This document shows, piece after piece, positions 1 through 12,127 of a stretch of 64,000 nt of DNA. The first letter of the stretch is position 1. Every line of letters begins with the position of its first letter. Location: contig CM075655.1 in NCBI GenBank assembly GCA_037953625.1, positions 85,153,501-85,217,500 of the forward strand, read 5' to 3'. Below the pieces are notes generated by a model. The model was given only the letters and a program-made list of their open reading frames with translations, was not told the DNA's origin and did no database searches. The position numbers were made by a program, and so were the translations under genes. Source of the DNA: Crotalaria pallida (taxonomy: Eukaryota; Streptophyta; Magnoliopsida; Fabales; Fabaceae).

Positions 1-2731
1 TCTGCAACCACAACTTCCCTCAAACTTCAAAACCAACAACCCTCTAACCCCAAGCATCAAGAACCCGAACCCGTTTCACTTCCTGACACGTCATCAATTC
101 GCACACTCCCCTTCTCACCCGCCACCCATTCCCCAACATTAGCAACAATGAACTTCACCCACTCTTCTTCGCCAAACGGGCATTCGGGTTCGGGTCAGGG
201 CCCCGGCCCGTTTCCCTCTAACTTCACCAAATTCAACTCCGCACTCTCCGCAGGCCTCCTCCACCCAATGTCCCCACCACCCCCTCGCTCCAGCCCCACC
301 CTCTCCGAAATAATGGCCACCGAACCCGACACCAGGACCCATACCCAACCCGGGTCGGGTCAAATGTTCCATCAAATTCCGGATAAGCAAGCCCTCGCGA
401 TGCAGCGGATATCGGAGATGTTGGTATCTAAGAGCCCCGGGAACAAGTTCAACGACGCCGTTTCGAGCGACATAAAGCTGACGCTGAGCTCTAAGGATGG
501 GTTGAGTGTTTGCATGAACGTGCATAGAGAGATTCTGGTGGCGAATAGCAGATTCTTCGCGGGGAAGCTTTGTGAGAGGTTGATGAGGAAGCAGGGGGTG
601 CCGTATGACGTGGAGATTGCGGAGTGTGATGACGTGGAGGTTTATATTGATGCGTTGAGGTTGATGTATTGTAAGGATGTTAGGAGGAAACTCATGAGGG
701 AGGATGTTTCTAGAGTTTTGGGTATCTTGAAGGTAAACTACGCATTTTTCCGAGAAAAAAAAAAAAAAAAAACAACAACTCTCTTTTTTGTTTGGGGTTT
801 CGTGTTTGCCCTGTTTTATTAACTAGTTTAACTGTTATTATACGAGTAGGAAATTTGAATTTGAATTTGATAAATGGAGTAATTTTTTCCATGATATGAT
901 GGAGCTGATTTCATTATTAATCTACCAATAAGGTGCATCACAGTGGGTAAATAATGACTGCATTCCTTGATTATGATGTTAGTTGTTCTATGCCTACTGT
1001 GCTTGTGGAAAAGGCTTGTTAGTAAATGCAAAACCTACTTCGTTGATCTCTAGGCTTCATAGCGGATTAGTCTTCACCATTGGCTAGAGATACCTTTGGT
1101 GAAAAAAGGGTTTTGCTAACAAGTGCCCACATGTTAAGATTTCTAAACGTAGAAAATTAATCATGAGTGCACATTAGTCCGTGCCTCGAGAATCTAAAAA
1201 AAATGCATTTTTCAATGATTATTTACTTCATTTAGCTTCTTAACAAGTGCCCACTTGTTAGCATTTGCCATTATTTAATTATTACTATATGGGTTTTCTA
1301 ATGTTAATGGAATTCTTAACATGATGCGAACTTGCCCCTTATCGATTTTTTTAACCTGAGGGTACACATCAGAAAACTCTTATTATTTATATAATACTAT
1401 ATTATGTAATTGGCCTGATGTCCTAGGTTTATGCAACAATTTCTCTAGGTTGAAATTCTATGGTTTGGGTCTTGTTAGGGAGAGAAAATATTGCATGGCC
1501 CTACACTAGTCGTTTCAATTACATCCAACTGCTGATGATAGATTAATGGATATTGGTCACAAAAGGAAGAAAAGGAAAGTTTTTATGCGAAAATTCCTTT
1601 ATAGGATTGAATTTTTTTTAATGGGACTATAGGATTGAAGTATACATCGCTTCCATGTAAAAATTAGCTGTCTAGATTCCTTAATTAGTGTTCTTGGCAT
1701 TCTCTATATTGTTTTCTTTTGTCCATCCTTGAATGTCCACTTCATGTTTTTTGAGACTGAACCAGTTGCTGGTTTCTGTATTGTTATAGGTTTCGGCGGC
1801 AATTGGATTTGATGCTGGGGTTTTGTCTTGTTTGGAGTACTTGGAAGCAGCCCCGTGGTCAGAGGATGAAGAGGACAAGGTTTCCTCAGTTTTGTCCGAG
1901 CTTCATCTTGAAGCTGTTGGAGCTGGGGAGGTTTTGAAGAGGGTTTCGACTGAAGTTGCCAATGAAAATGAGGAAGGGAATGATAATGAGGAAGTTCTTC
2001 TAAAACTTATCCGTGTGGTTCTTGAAGGTAAAGATGAGAAGGCAAGGCGCGAGATGAAAGGGTTAGTGTTGAAGATGCTTCGAGAAAATTCATCCCACAA
2101 TGATCTAAGGAAGGAGTCATTATACTCGGCATGTGACGATTGTTTGCAATTACTTCGTTACCATTTTTTGCAAGCTGCAGCATCTGACCTGCAGGATGTA
2201 AGACAAATTGCCCGACAAGCAGATAATTTGCATTGGATTTTGGATATTTTAGTTGACAGACAAATTGCTGAGGATTTCTTGAAAACATGGGCATCTCAAT
2301 CAGAATTATCTAAAGCGCATTCTAAGGTGCCTGCAGTTCACAGGTTTGAGGTTAGCAGAGTTACAGCCAGGTTGTTTGTTGGGATCGGGAAAGGGCAATT
2401 GTTGGCCTCTAAAGATGTTAGGTGTTTACTTCTAAAAACATGGCTGGTGCCATTTTATGATGACTTTGGTTGGATGAGGAGGGCATCCAATGGCCTTGAC
2501 AGGCACCTAATTGAGGACGGTCTTAGTAACACAATACTCACTCTGCCACTCTTCTGGCAACAAGAAATTTTTCTTGCTTGGTTTGATCGCTTCTTAAATT
2601 CTGGGGAAGATTGCCCAAATATTCAAAGAGGGTTTGAAGTTTGGTGGAGAAGGGCTTTCTGGAAGCGGAACGGAGAGTTAGAACAGACAAGGCATTTACA
2701 AACAACAACTTCTTCAATTGACAAGCCTTGA
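1..2731 (+). CDS. BTB/POZ domain-containing protein, two exons (1-732 and 1790-2731), 5' end possibly outside the window
   Basis: Exon 1 is open from base 1. The first ATG is at 148, but the frame runs without a stop through 1-147 and is Pro/Ser/Thr-rich, so the true start may lie upstream. Exon 1 ends at 732 (AAG|GTAAAC) in phase 0. Exon 2 starts at 1790 after TTGTTATAG and ends with TGA at 2729-2731. From ATG 148 the product is 508 residues: a low-complexity Pro/Ser N-terminus (1-100), a BTB/POZ domain (about 103-200, spanning the intron), an acidic helical middle, and a conserved C-terminal helical region rich in Trp/Phe. This layout fits the plant BTB group that includes Arabidopsis At1g63850 and At2g13690. 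BTB proteins usually dimerise and many act as CUL3 E3-ligase adaptors; that role is inferred from the family. No frameshift or premature stop is seen. Confidence 0.88.
733..1789 (+). other. Intron of the BTB/POZ gene
   Basis: The intron is 1057 bp, AT-rich, with donor GTAAAC and acceptor TTGTTATAG. A homopurine run of A residues lies just inside the donor. Reading through the donor gives only a short Lys-rich tail before a stop, so retention would truncate the protein inside the BTB domain. Nothing else is recognised in it. Confidence 0.8.
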
Positions 2732-5165
2732 ATACAGTTTGTTACATTGCAGAAAAATGGTCAGCAATTTGCTGGGTCTATCTACTTTTAACCTTCTCAC
2801 GATCATCCCTCTTTGATTTTTCATATTTAAAATCTTCTGTCAAAACCTTGTACATGCCCGAAAGAAGAGAACAGTGTTTATTCTCACTTCCTATTTTGTT
2901 GGAAATAACCAGAGATCATATTGGTTTTATAGTGAATAGGAACTTGGAATCATTTTCCTTTCTTACTTCTCTTTTGCTGTTTGATTTACAGTTTTACACC
3001 TAGGCTGATCATACTTTTGCCCTCAATGGATCACCCTCTAGAAAGAAGGGATAGATAATTTTATACAAGTTTGGACTAGTGCAATTGAAACTAAGATATG
3101 TTCTTATGTAACACCAATTTGGTTGATTATATCCCTGAATTTTCTGTTAACACCTGATAGCAAATAGTCATAGCGTCTGTACAGTTTATTTCTTTTTTTT
3201 AAACACCCTTTAAGCCATTTTTATTTTCTTATGCGAGGATGCTGTATAAATATTGTTAACTTATGAGTGACTCTATGGTACGCCCACCTATCTTTTGTGT
3301 CAAATTTTTGGTGTTTGATTTCTGCTCCATGAAGTCAATCTGCTTAAAAATTCTTCATTCAAATATGGAGTACCTCTGATTGCTTGGAGTTTAAGTTTCC
3401 GAACCTTCTGGCCAACTGTTTCTCCATTGCGATTGGCTTTTAGTTTTACTTATATTCTACATGATGCTGCATTGTTCTCGTATTCAGGTAAATATGAGCT
3501 TTTCATTGGCATATTCCTAAATACTATTGAGCCTATTGTCAGGTCATAAATTTATTCCAAAGTAAAATGTTTACGCCTGGAACATTTTTTTTGTTGCTTT
3601 CTTTTTTGCCCTTAGTTGTGAGTTGTAGGACCGATGCGAGACTACAACGAGATCACAACTACATTCTCCTTGGAGTTTTGTTGTGTCGGCGAGACAGGGA
3701 TCAGATAGCTATAAGAGGGGAGTAGGAAAAGATCCTTCCAACACCTTCCTAAAGTCTAGGTACTGATTTTTACATATTCCTTATTATGATACCTTAATTT
3801 TGCTGTCTGGAGTATGTTAACTTTTTCAAGGGACATGGAGTTTGGACTTGTTAGGCCTCTAACCCAATCCAAATTGAACAAATTGCTGCCAAACTTCAAT
3901 TTGAATTATCATTGTCAAAATTTATATATCGTAGGAAATATTCAGTCCTAGGCTGCATTTGGTACATACTTAAAATTTAAGGAAATCTTTGTAGGGCATT
4001 TTCGAGATAAATTTTAAGGGAATAAATATTGAGCTATGCGTTAAATGTGTCTAGTTTAAAGTAAAAGAAAAAATAGCATGCAGTCAAGTATTTAATCGAT
4101 CATGAATGTGTCCCACAGTAGAATAATGCAGTTTCATTGGCGAAATATAAGTTTCTGACCGCTCAAGGTGAACTCCTGGACAAGAGTTCAAGGTAATTGG
4201 CCATCAATTATCCAAGTTCTTATGATATAAGCTATAATGTATTAACAAATTAAGCAGCTAATGGCAGGTTAAGTTGATGCATTGAATTAATGGAGGGTTC
4301 ATCATGAGGCGAATTTCTTTTAGGGTAGAGCATGGAATAGCTTTAGAAGCAAGGCAGATGATGATGAATATACTTAAATACCTTTCCTTGCAGATTGATT
4401 TGTGTTGATTATTTTTGAATGGGATTGAATATATTCAATTGATAGGGTTTGCTATATAGGAATAACTTCGATGGAGGTTTAGGCATAGGAATATAAGTTG
4501 TTTCTTTATTGAGGATGGTGGTTTCTTCTTTTTTGTTTGATTTTTTATTGCTTTCAATACAAGTTTGAGAGATCCAAAAGCTACATCATTATCATTATGG
4601 GGTTTCATTTCAGCGTGACAAGTTTATGTGCATTTTGCCATGGTTGCTGGACCAATTGAGTTTGTTTTCTGGCTTCCATATTATATTAAACTCCATCAAA
4701 AATGTGATGGGGTATACCATTGGTAGCTCTTATTTTTGGCACAAATGACAAAGCTTAGCATTTTCTTTTTGCAAACGTTGAGAAATCGAATATATAAGCT
4801 ACTCTATTTTCTTTCTACTTCACAATCATATGCTCTTCTTCATGTTTCTTCTAGTTGCAACCAGTTTAAGTTTTTCTGTTTGCATGTTAATATTGGTTTT
4901 CTTTGATATTCCTATAGGAAATACAAGCAATAGAAGAACAAGAATAAGAAATCTATCAATGCTATTGTTACTCCATTTTCTTCCTCTCTCCCAAATTATC
5001 AATGGGGGAACAACTAGTCTAGCTCCAACCCCCAAAACCAACTCCCGTGGCTGCAAATTGCCAGTCAAATTCGGTCTTCTAAACTCCATTTTTACTAGTA
5101 TCATCATTGGCGTTGCACTATGTAGTCAAAAGAGGGCCATATAGTCCTTTGTTACTAATGAAGTA
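2732..5165. other. Downstream region of the BTB gene, no further gene recognised
   Basis: This AT-rich sequence should include the 3' UTR. Short open stretches occur, for example 4830-5144, which would give 104 residues with a hydrophobic start and two more hydrophobic stretches. None resembles a known family, and they are probably chance ORFs. A GC-richer patch at about 3630-3740 is not explained. Confidence 0.5.
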
Positions 5166-5434
5166 CTTCCTCCAATCTTAATATAAGAAAAAATAACTGA
5201 AATCACATTTATTAAAAAAACTAGTTGAATGTATTTAATTTTTTCAAAATCATAAAAAATGACTACTTTTAAAAAGTTGTATTGAGAATGAAACAAAAAT
5301 TAAATAAAATCACTATTTTTTTTAAAACATTTTAGGAATAATTGTATTGGAAATAGAAAGTTTTTTTTAATTTTTTCTTATATTTAGGATTAAAATATGT
5401 ATGCCCCTTTTTCTTGTAACAGGGCCGGAGGGAG
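5166..5434. mobile_element. Stowaway-like MITE
   Basis: The element is 269 bp. Its ends are CTTCCTCCAATC and (reverse complement of the right end) CTCCCTCCGGCC, the Stowaway terminal type. It is flanked by TA on both sides (5164-5165 and 5435-5436). The interior is AT-rich and non-coding. A partial relative seems to lie at about 59640-59875. Confidence 0.8.
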
Positions 5435-5526
5435 TAAGTTTCTGAAATGAATGAATTTGAGTACCTGTATTGATTTATCCGATCAGTTGATTAAAAGAGA
5501 TTTAGGAATGAAAGGAAACTAAATTG

Positions 5527-7134
5527 AAAGGTGGCAAATGGATGGATTTAGATCTTTATGGATAGATTTAAAAATATCCAATAAACTATTAAAATTTATT
5601 TCATCCTTCTTGAAATCATCCAAATCCATCCCTATCCTAAAATCCATCCCTTGATCCATTTGAACGGATGGGATGGATGGACATCCAATCTATTTGATTT
5701 TTTTTTTTAAATTTTAATTATAAATTTTTTTATTTTTTAAAAAATAAATAAATTTCAAATTAAATTAAACAAATTTAAAATTAAATCTAAAATAATTTTT
5801 TTACCCATTCGCTTCTTTTTTAATCTAAAATTGAATCTAAAATTAAAAAAAACCGTTTATCAATTTAAAAATATTCGTAATATTAAAAATATGAATAATG
5901 AATATATTTTTTCAAAACTATCCAAATAAATACTATTGAAAAATTTGGAAAATATTAAGTAAAAAATAAAATAAAATTCTTATATTTAAGAGCAGTGCGA
6001 ATAATATAATTAATAAGAATGATTTGCAGAGGGAACTTCCCATCATCACCCACCATCACCTGTCTACCTTGATCGTCTTCACATAATTGCGTCGTGTTTC
6101 TACTTTCAAATCCTCTCTTCTCTTCTCACAATGCTCGCTTCTTCTCTGTTTCCCCTGGCCTCCTCCGTATGGTTATCGATCACACAAATGCCACCGCCGC
6201 TCCTCCTCACGGTGAGAGACGACCATAGAGAGAGTAGAAAGAGAGAGCCCTATTGAGATAGGGTGAGAAAGCCCTACTGAGAAAGATAGTGAACAGTGAA
6301 CATTAAGAGATGTTTCCCTGAAGAGTTAATAGTCACCTAGGTCCCCGAAAGATACTTGTGGAATCAGTTAGGTCCCTGAAAGATTAATGGAATCTCTTAA
6401 ACCCCCAAAGATCATTTTGGAATCAGTTAGGTCCCTTAAAGATTTGTGGAATCTCTTAAACCCCCGAAAGATCAATTTGGCATCACATAAGTCCCCCATG
6501 AGGGACCTAACGGAATCCTATGTGACACATTAAATGCTTTGTTGACCCAAACGTAGCATCTTCTTAACATTCCAACATTGCATTGGGGCCGACAAAGTAT
6601 TTAACGTGCCACGTAGAATCACATTAGGTCCATCCTGACGAAATTGAATGAGGAGGGACTAATGTGATGCCAAAATGATCTTTGAGGGGTTTAAGAGATT
6701 CTACAAATCTTTCAAGGACCTAACTGATTTCACAGGTATCTTTCGGGGACCTATGTGACTATTAACTCTTTCCTTGAAAATCATTTAAAAAAATATAAAC
6801 TAGTATATAACAATTTAAAAAATAAAAAATTTATTTTAGATTTAAAAAAATTATCAATTTATTAATTTAAAAAAGATAATATAAATAAATAAATAAAATA
6901 AAAAATTAATTTTTTTTAAAAAATTTATAAAAATTATTTTGGATTGATTGGATATCCATCTGTTTGGATGAATATTTGGATATCCATCGAATGAATTACA
7001 ATCCATCCAATTTTAAAGCAGTCTAATGAATCATATCCATTTAGATCCATTATTTTAAATAAATGGATTGGATGGATGAAAAATGTAATAGATTAGGATG
7101 AACCATTGATTATGGATAATTTTGTCACCCCTTT
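5527..7134. mobile_element. Probable non-autonomous hAT-like element carrying a nested insertion
   Basis: The ends form an imperfect inverted repeat: AAAGGTGGCAAA on the left and TTTTGTCACCCCTTT on the right. Subterminal GGATGGAT and CCATCC motifs run in opposite orientations at the two ends (5540-5690 and 6930-7120). The possible 8-bp duplication (CTAAATTG / CTAAACCT) is poor, so the boundaries are tentative. A GC-richer patch at 6020-6300 may be captured host sequence. The 6323-6768 element lies inside. Confidence 0.45.
6323..6768. mobile_element. Inverted-repeat MITE with a 9-bp duplication, Mutator-like
   Basis: The left end GAGTTAATAGTCAC is the exact reverse complement of the right end GTGACTATTAACTC. 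The arms continue imperfectly for over 100 bp with several copies of a TAGGTCCC/GAAAGAT unit. The flanks TTTCCCTGA (6313-6321) and TTTCCTTGA (6769-6777) match at 8 of 9 bases, which fits the 9-bp duplication of Mutator-like elements. It is non-coding. Confidence 0.65.
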
Positions 7135-7416
7135 CTAAACCTTGCAAGCTTTATGGGAATATTTGTGTCCAGTGAGTTTTGTTTTTTTTTTTTTTTTACA
7201 GGTCTACGAACTCAAGTTGCTTCAAATTCCCTAGAGGATGGAATTTTCCTTGAAAGAGAATTGTTTGACAAGTCGGTAATTCCCCTTGCATTTGGTTGGA
7301 TGAGAACGTAAAAGAGTTGAGTACTTGAATGCAAAGTTAAGAGTGAAGGAAATTAAAAAGTTGCAATGGTGAAATAAAAGTCATGGTTACTAAGAAGCCA
7401 TAATTCATAAAGTAAA

Positions 7417-7701
7417 ATGAAAAGGTTGACACCACCTATGCATATAGCATTTGGAAGTAAGGTGCCACCAAGTAAAGAACATTTTGATGAGCTAGTTATA
7501 GGATTAGAAGAACAATCCGGTTTCCCCTATTTGTGGGTTGTAAAGAAGCAAAATATCCAAACTAACGATGATTTTGTTGAGTCACGAGATGATGAGATTG
7601 AGAACATGTTGAATAAACGTGCAGTGTTGTGGAGTACTTGGACACTGTCGATTAGGATATCAGCACACAAGTCCATAGGGGGATTCTTGACTCACTGTTA
7701 G
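7417..7701 (+). pseudogene. UDP-glycosyltransferase fragment (PSPG region)
   Basis: The open stretch encodes 94 residues. They resemble the C-terminal half of plant family-1 UGTs: an AFGS motif near the start, FPYLWVVKK in the middle and HKSIGGFLTHC at the end, which corresponds to part of the UDP-sugar-binding PSPG box. A stop follows directly where the box should continue with GWNS. There is no N-terminal acceptor-binding domain and no rest of the PSPG box, so it is a gene relic without likely enzyme activity. The sequence at 7200-7270 may be further decayed coding sequence, which I could not confirm. Confidence 0.6.
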
Positions 7702-7989
7702 GAAAACCCTCAGACCATCGGCAGGCGCAGACCAGCTCCAAACAGCTGCAGCCTGCGGGACATGCATCGCTTGGTGTTAGACAAAAGAGTTTATAAAGCA
7801 AGGAAAGGGTGAAGATATCATTGAAATCTGTAGTTTGTCTGTTGTAAGTGAATGGGCTGTTGGCCAGTCTGAAGAATTTGGACCTACCCTATCTCTAAAG
7901 TTCCTTTGCTATTTTCTGCAAATCATATTCCCTTATTCATTGAAGGTTTCTCATGTAATGATCTATTCATCTATAAATAGTAAAATGCC
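7702..7989. other. Intergenic, nothing recognised
   Basis: No coding, RNA or repeat feature is supported between the UGT relic and the foldback element. Confidence 0.4.
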
Positions 7990-8515
7990 ACAATATGTTT
8001 TTAGTTGCCGAAAGTTGAAGGTGTTTTGGTTTTGGTTCCTAGAAGTTTTTTTGACCTTGATTAATCCTTAATTGTTTTAAAATTTTGGTTTTGGTTCATA
8101 CTGTTAGGAAAAATTCGTTAACTGCTGATGTGGTTAGCATTATGCATGCCACATCAACATACACGTGTGCAAGTATTGCATGTCATCGGTATGATGCCGT
8201 GGATGATCCGGATCCACAGAAGTAAAAGGGCCAAAACCCAATTCACAAACACATTTGGGTTGTGCTTTGGCCCTTTTGCTCCTGCGGGTCCGGATCATCC
8301 ATATCATCACACTGGTGGCATGCAGTACCTGCACATGTGCATGCTATTGTGGTGTTCTGTTAGTCACGTTAGCAGTTAACATAATTTTCCTAACAGCAGA
8401 GACCAAAACCGAATTTTCAAAACAATTAAGGATGAGTCAAGGTCAAAAACACTTTCAGAGACCAAAACCAAAACGCTCCCAACTTTCATGGACTAAAAAC
8501 ATAAATAAGCCCTTC
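7990..8515. repeat. Foldback element (long inverted repeat), copy 1
   Basis: About 210-bp arms are imperfect reverse complements. The left arm carries TTGGTTTTGGTTC and TTAATCCTTAATTG. The right arm carries the complements GACCAAAACC and CAATTAAGGATGAG. The centre (8128-8380) is itself palindromic around GGATCATCC-type sequence and mimics short ORFs on both strands. A related copy lies at 24809-25314. No transposase is present. Confidence 0.6.
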
Positions 8516-9246
8516 GATAATATCTTTAGTCTTATTATGCGGCTTCATTACATCCTTCTTGTATCCTCCAACTCATTCCTTGAGGCAAAGATATGTTTGG
8601 ATAAATGTTTTACGGGGAAAGAAAATAGATTTATCTAAATATTTCTAAAATATTTATAAAAACAAATGGAGGATGGGTGATACTGAAAGTTCATGTAATA
8701 ATTTTTTATAAATAAGCTTTTTTTTTAGAAATAAGGTTGATTTTGTGATTAGTCTTTATAAAAAAATTTCGTTTATTTTTATCCTTGAAACTTTCAAGTG
8801 TTTTGACAATATCACAACCTACTAGAAAACTGGGCCACACCCATTTTTCTTCATATTTATATTACATTGACCAATCATATTTTTTTTTATAAAAAATCAA
8901 ACAGTGTGATTTTTTTTTTACGAAGGGTATCTTTTAGTTGATATTTGAAACGTAAATATCACGAAAATGAGTTTTGCTTATATCAACAAAATATACACGA
9001 CATGGATCACACTCTTAAAGTCATACTTAGAAAACTCAATCATCTATCAATTGTGTTGAGTCTTGTTGGTCAAAATGAGAATTAAAATGCTAATGGTCTT
9101 ACCCTATTTTTATTTCTTGATCATTTTTTTTTTTGCTAATTAGTGATAATTGCAAGACTATCTAATTTAACAAAAGAAGAGAAAATCAAGAAAAAATTAT
9201 CTTCACATATAGCTTATTAGTACGAGTATTCCATCAACAATGATGG
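8516..9246. other. Intergenic, AT-rich, nothing recognised
   Basis: No gene or clear repeat is seen. The right end carries the left GATGG target duplication (9242-9246) of solo LTR A. Confidence 0.5.
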
Positions 9247-11535
9247 TGTAACACCCTCACAATTAAGTAGCTTAATTACTAATAATTAGGTTGATTAAAA
9301 ATGGAACTTGAAAATTTATAGATAAAATCCGACAGAGTTTCCTCTGTTTATCGGACTTACCCAAAATAGTTACTACATTTAAACCTGTCAATTCAAAACA
9401 TGTAAATATATTAAAACAAAAACATAAGTATTTAGACACAGCCAACAAAACACTAAGGCCCTTATACAAAAGCAATACAAGATACAAGGCTACACTGAGT
9501 TATTTTGAAAACAAAATACACTGGCTTGATCCTAAACTATTAACACTCCTCTCATAATAAGTTAACTTTTTGTTCTTAATCCTATTAGACTAACTCCTAT
9601 CTTATGCATATGTTCCCTACTCTAATATCTACTTATTCCTAATCTCATCTAATCTATCTTAGTCACTCATTTACGTTTACGTCCTTTTGGGAAAATCCTA
9701 AATTAAGTCTATCTTCCATTAGTTTCCCTCATGTCTTAGCTCACTTTGTTTAGCCTTGCCTAGTTCTAGTATACTTAAATCCTTTATTCTATTGACTTAA
9801 CTTCCTACTTTCCTATTATTCACTTAGTGTTTCCTTTTCTATTAACCTAAGGTCTAATCCTATTCTATACATGTACAACCTTAACTATTCATCTAATTTA
9901 ATGGATCTATCTATTTTCACTCACTCCCTAACTTACTCCTAAAGTGTTACTAACCCACTCTTAACTAATCCTAGTTCAACAACCCTAACTATGTTATTAT
10001 TATTTTATTAAGTTTTTCCCCTTACAATCTTTTAATTGGTTTTTATCACTATCCTAGCATATCTCCTAGCTAAACTACACTTTCCTACCACTAACTATTT
10101 CACCTAAGTCAATATATCCTATTCAAACACAAAATATCATGCACATATTCTTATCACTCCTTATTCCATAAAAATAAATAGAAAACGTCCAAACATATAA
10201 TAGCACACATTCAACAATCATCATAATAATTCCTATAATCCCAATTCTAACTATTTAACCCTATTCAAGTACACTATCCTAAGGTTTAACACTATCACTA
10301 CCCACCCCCTTAGCCATCACTATGCTCAAGCTAGAACCCATGCCCTAAGAACCGGTAATACCACCTCCTTACCTCAATGAAGATAGAGAGATATGAAACC
10401 TTCAAAGAACTCTAGCTTTTCCTTAGCTTGATTACCTCTTAAAGCTTGACCTTTCTTGCCCTAGCTTCCCTTCAAAACTTGAGCCCCTTGATCCTCCATA
10501 GTTGTAGAGCTTGAAAACTCAAGAGGGATGGGGATGGTGAAGTCGTGTGATGTTGTTGAGGATGGGGTGATGAGACTTGATCTTGTGCCCTAGAATTTTG
10601 TTGGGGTTCGATGATGGTGAATGCTCTTGATTTTTAAGGTTTATGAGGTGGTGATGAAAATGATAATGCTTGGCTCTTAGCTTTTTGGAAAGAGAATGAA
10701 GAATGATAAAGGAGGAATGATAGAAGTGTTTGTTGATGGAGATGATGACTTAGAGTGATGATGAGTGCCCTTAGAACTTAAAGGAGGAGAAAAAGGAATG
10801 AATCTTTGTCTTGGAATGGGAATGAAATTCGTGTGGCGGTTGATGATGAAATGGAGATGATGAGTTCTTGCCTCATGGAATTGAGAGAGAATGAGAAGGA
10901 AGAAGATGGATGAAGAAGTAAGTGAGAAGTGTTTGTGTTGGTGTAGTGTGGCTTTTGTTTTTTTTTGTATGAGAAAAGAAATGAGTGGTCCTCATTCAAT
11001 GGCTTCCTCAAGAAGCCTTACAATGAGTGGTGGAGAATGAAGCTTCTCCAATAAGCTTCATCTTTTGGCCTCAATTAAATCTATTTTTTTTTGTAAGAAC
11101 ACGTGTGGTAATCAATTACCACCCCAGGTAATCGATTACATCTTTAATTTCACAATTACTTGGCTCTTCACAGAAAGCAGGTAATCGATTACCTGTCCAA
11201 GGTAATCGATTATCTCCCAAAAAATGCAATTCTAGGGTTCCTCATAGAATGTAGGTAATCGATTACCTCCCCCAAGGTAATCGATTACATCATTTAATCC
11301 ATTTTTAAGGCTTTCTCACAGAATGATAGTAATCGATTACATCCCCTAAGGTAATCGGTTACCTTACTTGATTTTCACATATTGATGGTTTCTAAATCTA
11401 AGGCATTCCTCTTAACTCCTATTTACATTTTGGCCATGATATGTTCAACTTGACCTTACTTACTCTTCTTATTTCCATTAGCTTAACTTAGAATTATTCT
11501 GATTAAGCTTGGAATTAAAAATCAGGGATGTTACA
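9247..11535 (-). mobile_element. Solo LTR A, Ty3-gypsy type
   Basis: The 2289-bp sequence starts TGTAACACCC and ends GGGATGTTACA. It is flanked by a perfect 5-bp duplication GATGG (9242-9246 and 11536-11540). There is no primer-binding site, gag or pol, so it is a solo LTR left by recombination between LTRs. The sense strand is inferred to be minus, because the palindrome cluster (11106-11366) lies near the 11535 end as in LTR F, and because a GTAAGG donor-like site (CCTTAC near 10370 on the plus strand) falls at the equivalent place. The short ORFs inside look like chance. Confidence 0.85.
11106..11366. repeat. Array of paired GTAATCGATTAC palindromes in LTR A
   Basis: There are four tandem units of about 74 bp, each holding two palindromes of the form GTAATCGATTAC. 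Start-to-start distance inside a pair is 20, 21, 22 and 22 bp. Variants are AATCAATT in the first copy and the hybrid AATCGGTT in the last. In the inferred sense orientation the array lies within the first ~430 bp of the LTR. Confidence 0.85.
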
Positions 11536-11891
11536 GATGGTGGAGAAAGCCTATATATACAACCTTAAGAAGATTAATTCACATATTACACAACAAAAAA
11601 GCATAAGGTGATGGCAAGCTTATTTGCAATGGCTCTCACACTAATTTGATAATGGGAATATCACGAAATCGAGAATGGTATCTAGCTTATCTTATGCATG
11701 AGGAACCACTCAAAAGGCAGATTGACCACTAATATTGAATGATAGTGAGCCCATATTCATGCAAAAGTAGCATTGCAAGCATAAAATTATAACTTCGTTG
11801 TCTTAACTGCCAAGAGTTAGGGTTCAAAGGGTTCATAGGACCAAGGTTATTGCATTGCCAGACAATACTGATATTTTCCTATAGCAAATGA
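11536..11891. other. Host sequence between LTRs A and B
   Basis: A 356-bp spacer. A TATATATA motif near 11552 is followed by an ATG at about 11611 that gives only 12 codons, which could be a decayed gene start, but nothing else supports that. Bases 11887-11891 are the left AATGA duplication of LTR B. Confidence 0.4.
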
Positions 11892-12077
11892 TGTAACACC
11901 CTATGATTTATTACCCTTACCCTTAATTCCCCACTTTTTAAAATGTGAACTAAAAATTTCTAACTTAATAAAAATCACCCGTCAAACGGACAAAGTTTTG
12001 TTTGTTTTTTGGACTTTTCCAAACTTTAACCTGTTGAAACATCATCAATTATATAGTCAACAGCCAGCAGGGCTTCA

Positions 12078-12081
<4 letters not shown>

Positions 12082-12125
<44 letters not shown>
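12082..12125. repeat. (TA)n microsatellite
   Basis: An uninterrupted TA dinucleotide run of about 44 bp inside solo LTR B. Confidence 0.95.

Positions 12126-12127
<2 letters not shown>

Noticed and set aside
4830..5144. 104-codon ORF with a hydrophobic start, a possible small secreted protein
   Set aside because: No recognisable peptide motif, no clear promoter, three hydrophobic stretches from AT-rich DNA, and an equally long antisense ORF over the same bases.
7181..7198. Poly-T run near 7185 as a retroposon tail
   Set aside because: There are no flanking duplications or retroposed gene on the complementary side; a simple homopolymer is enough.
8128..8638. ORFs on both strands in the centre of foldback copy 1
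   Set aside because: The DNA is palindromic, so both strands read as the same peptide-like string; this is a by-product of the inverted repeat.
11106..11366. Regularly spaced palindromes resembling a CRISPR-like repeat array
   Set aside because: The sequence is a plant LTR. Repeats are 12-bp palindromes in tandem 74-bp units with similar intervening sequence, and there are no spacers or cas genes.
11552..11650. TATA-like motif followed by an ATG, a possible gene start between LTRs A and B
   Set aside because: The frame closes after 12 codons and nothing downstream (11650-11891 or 21168 onward) shows a coding continuation.
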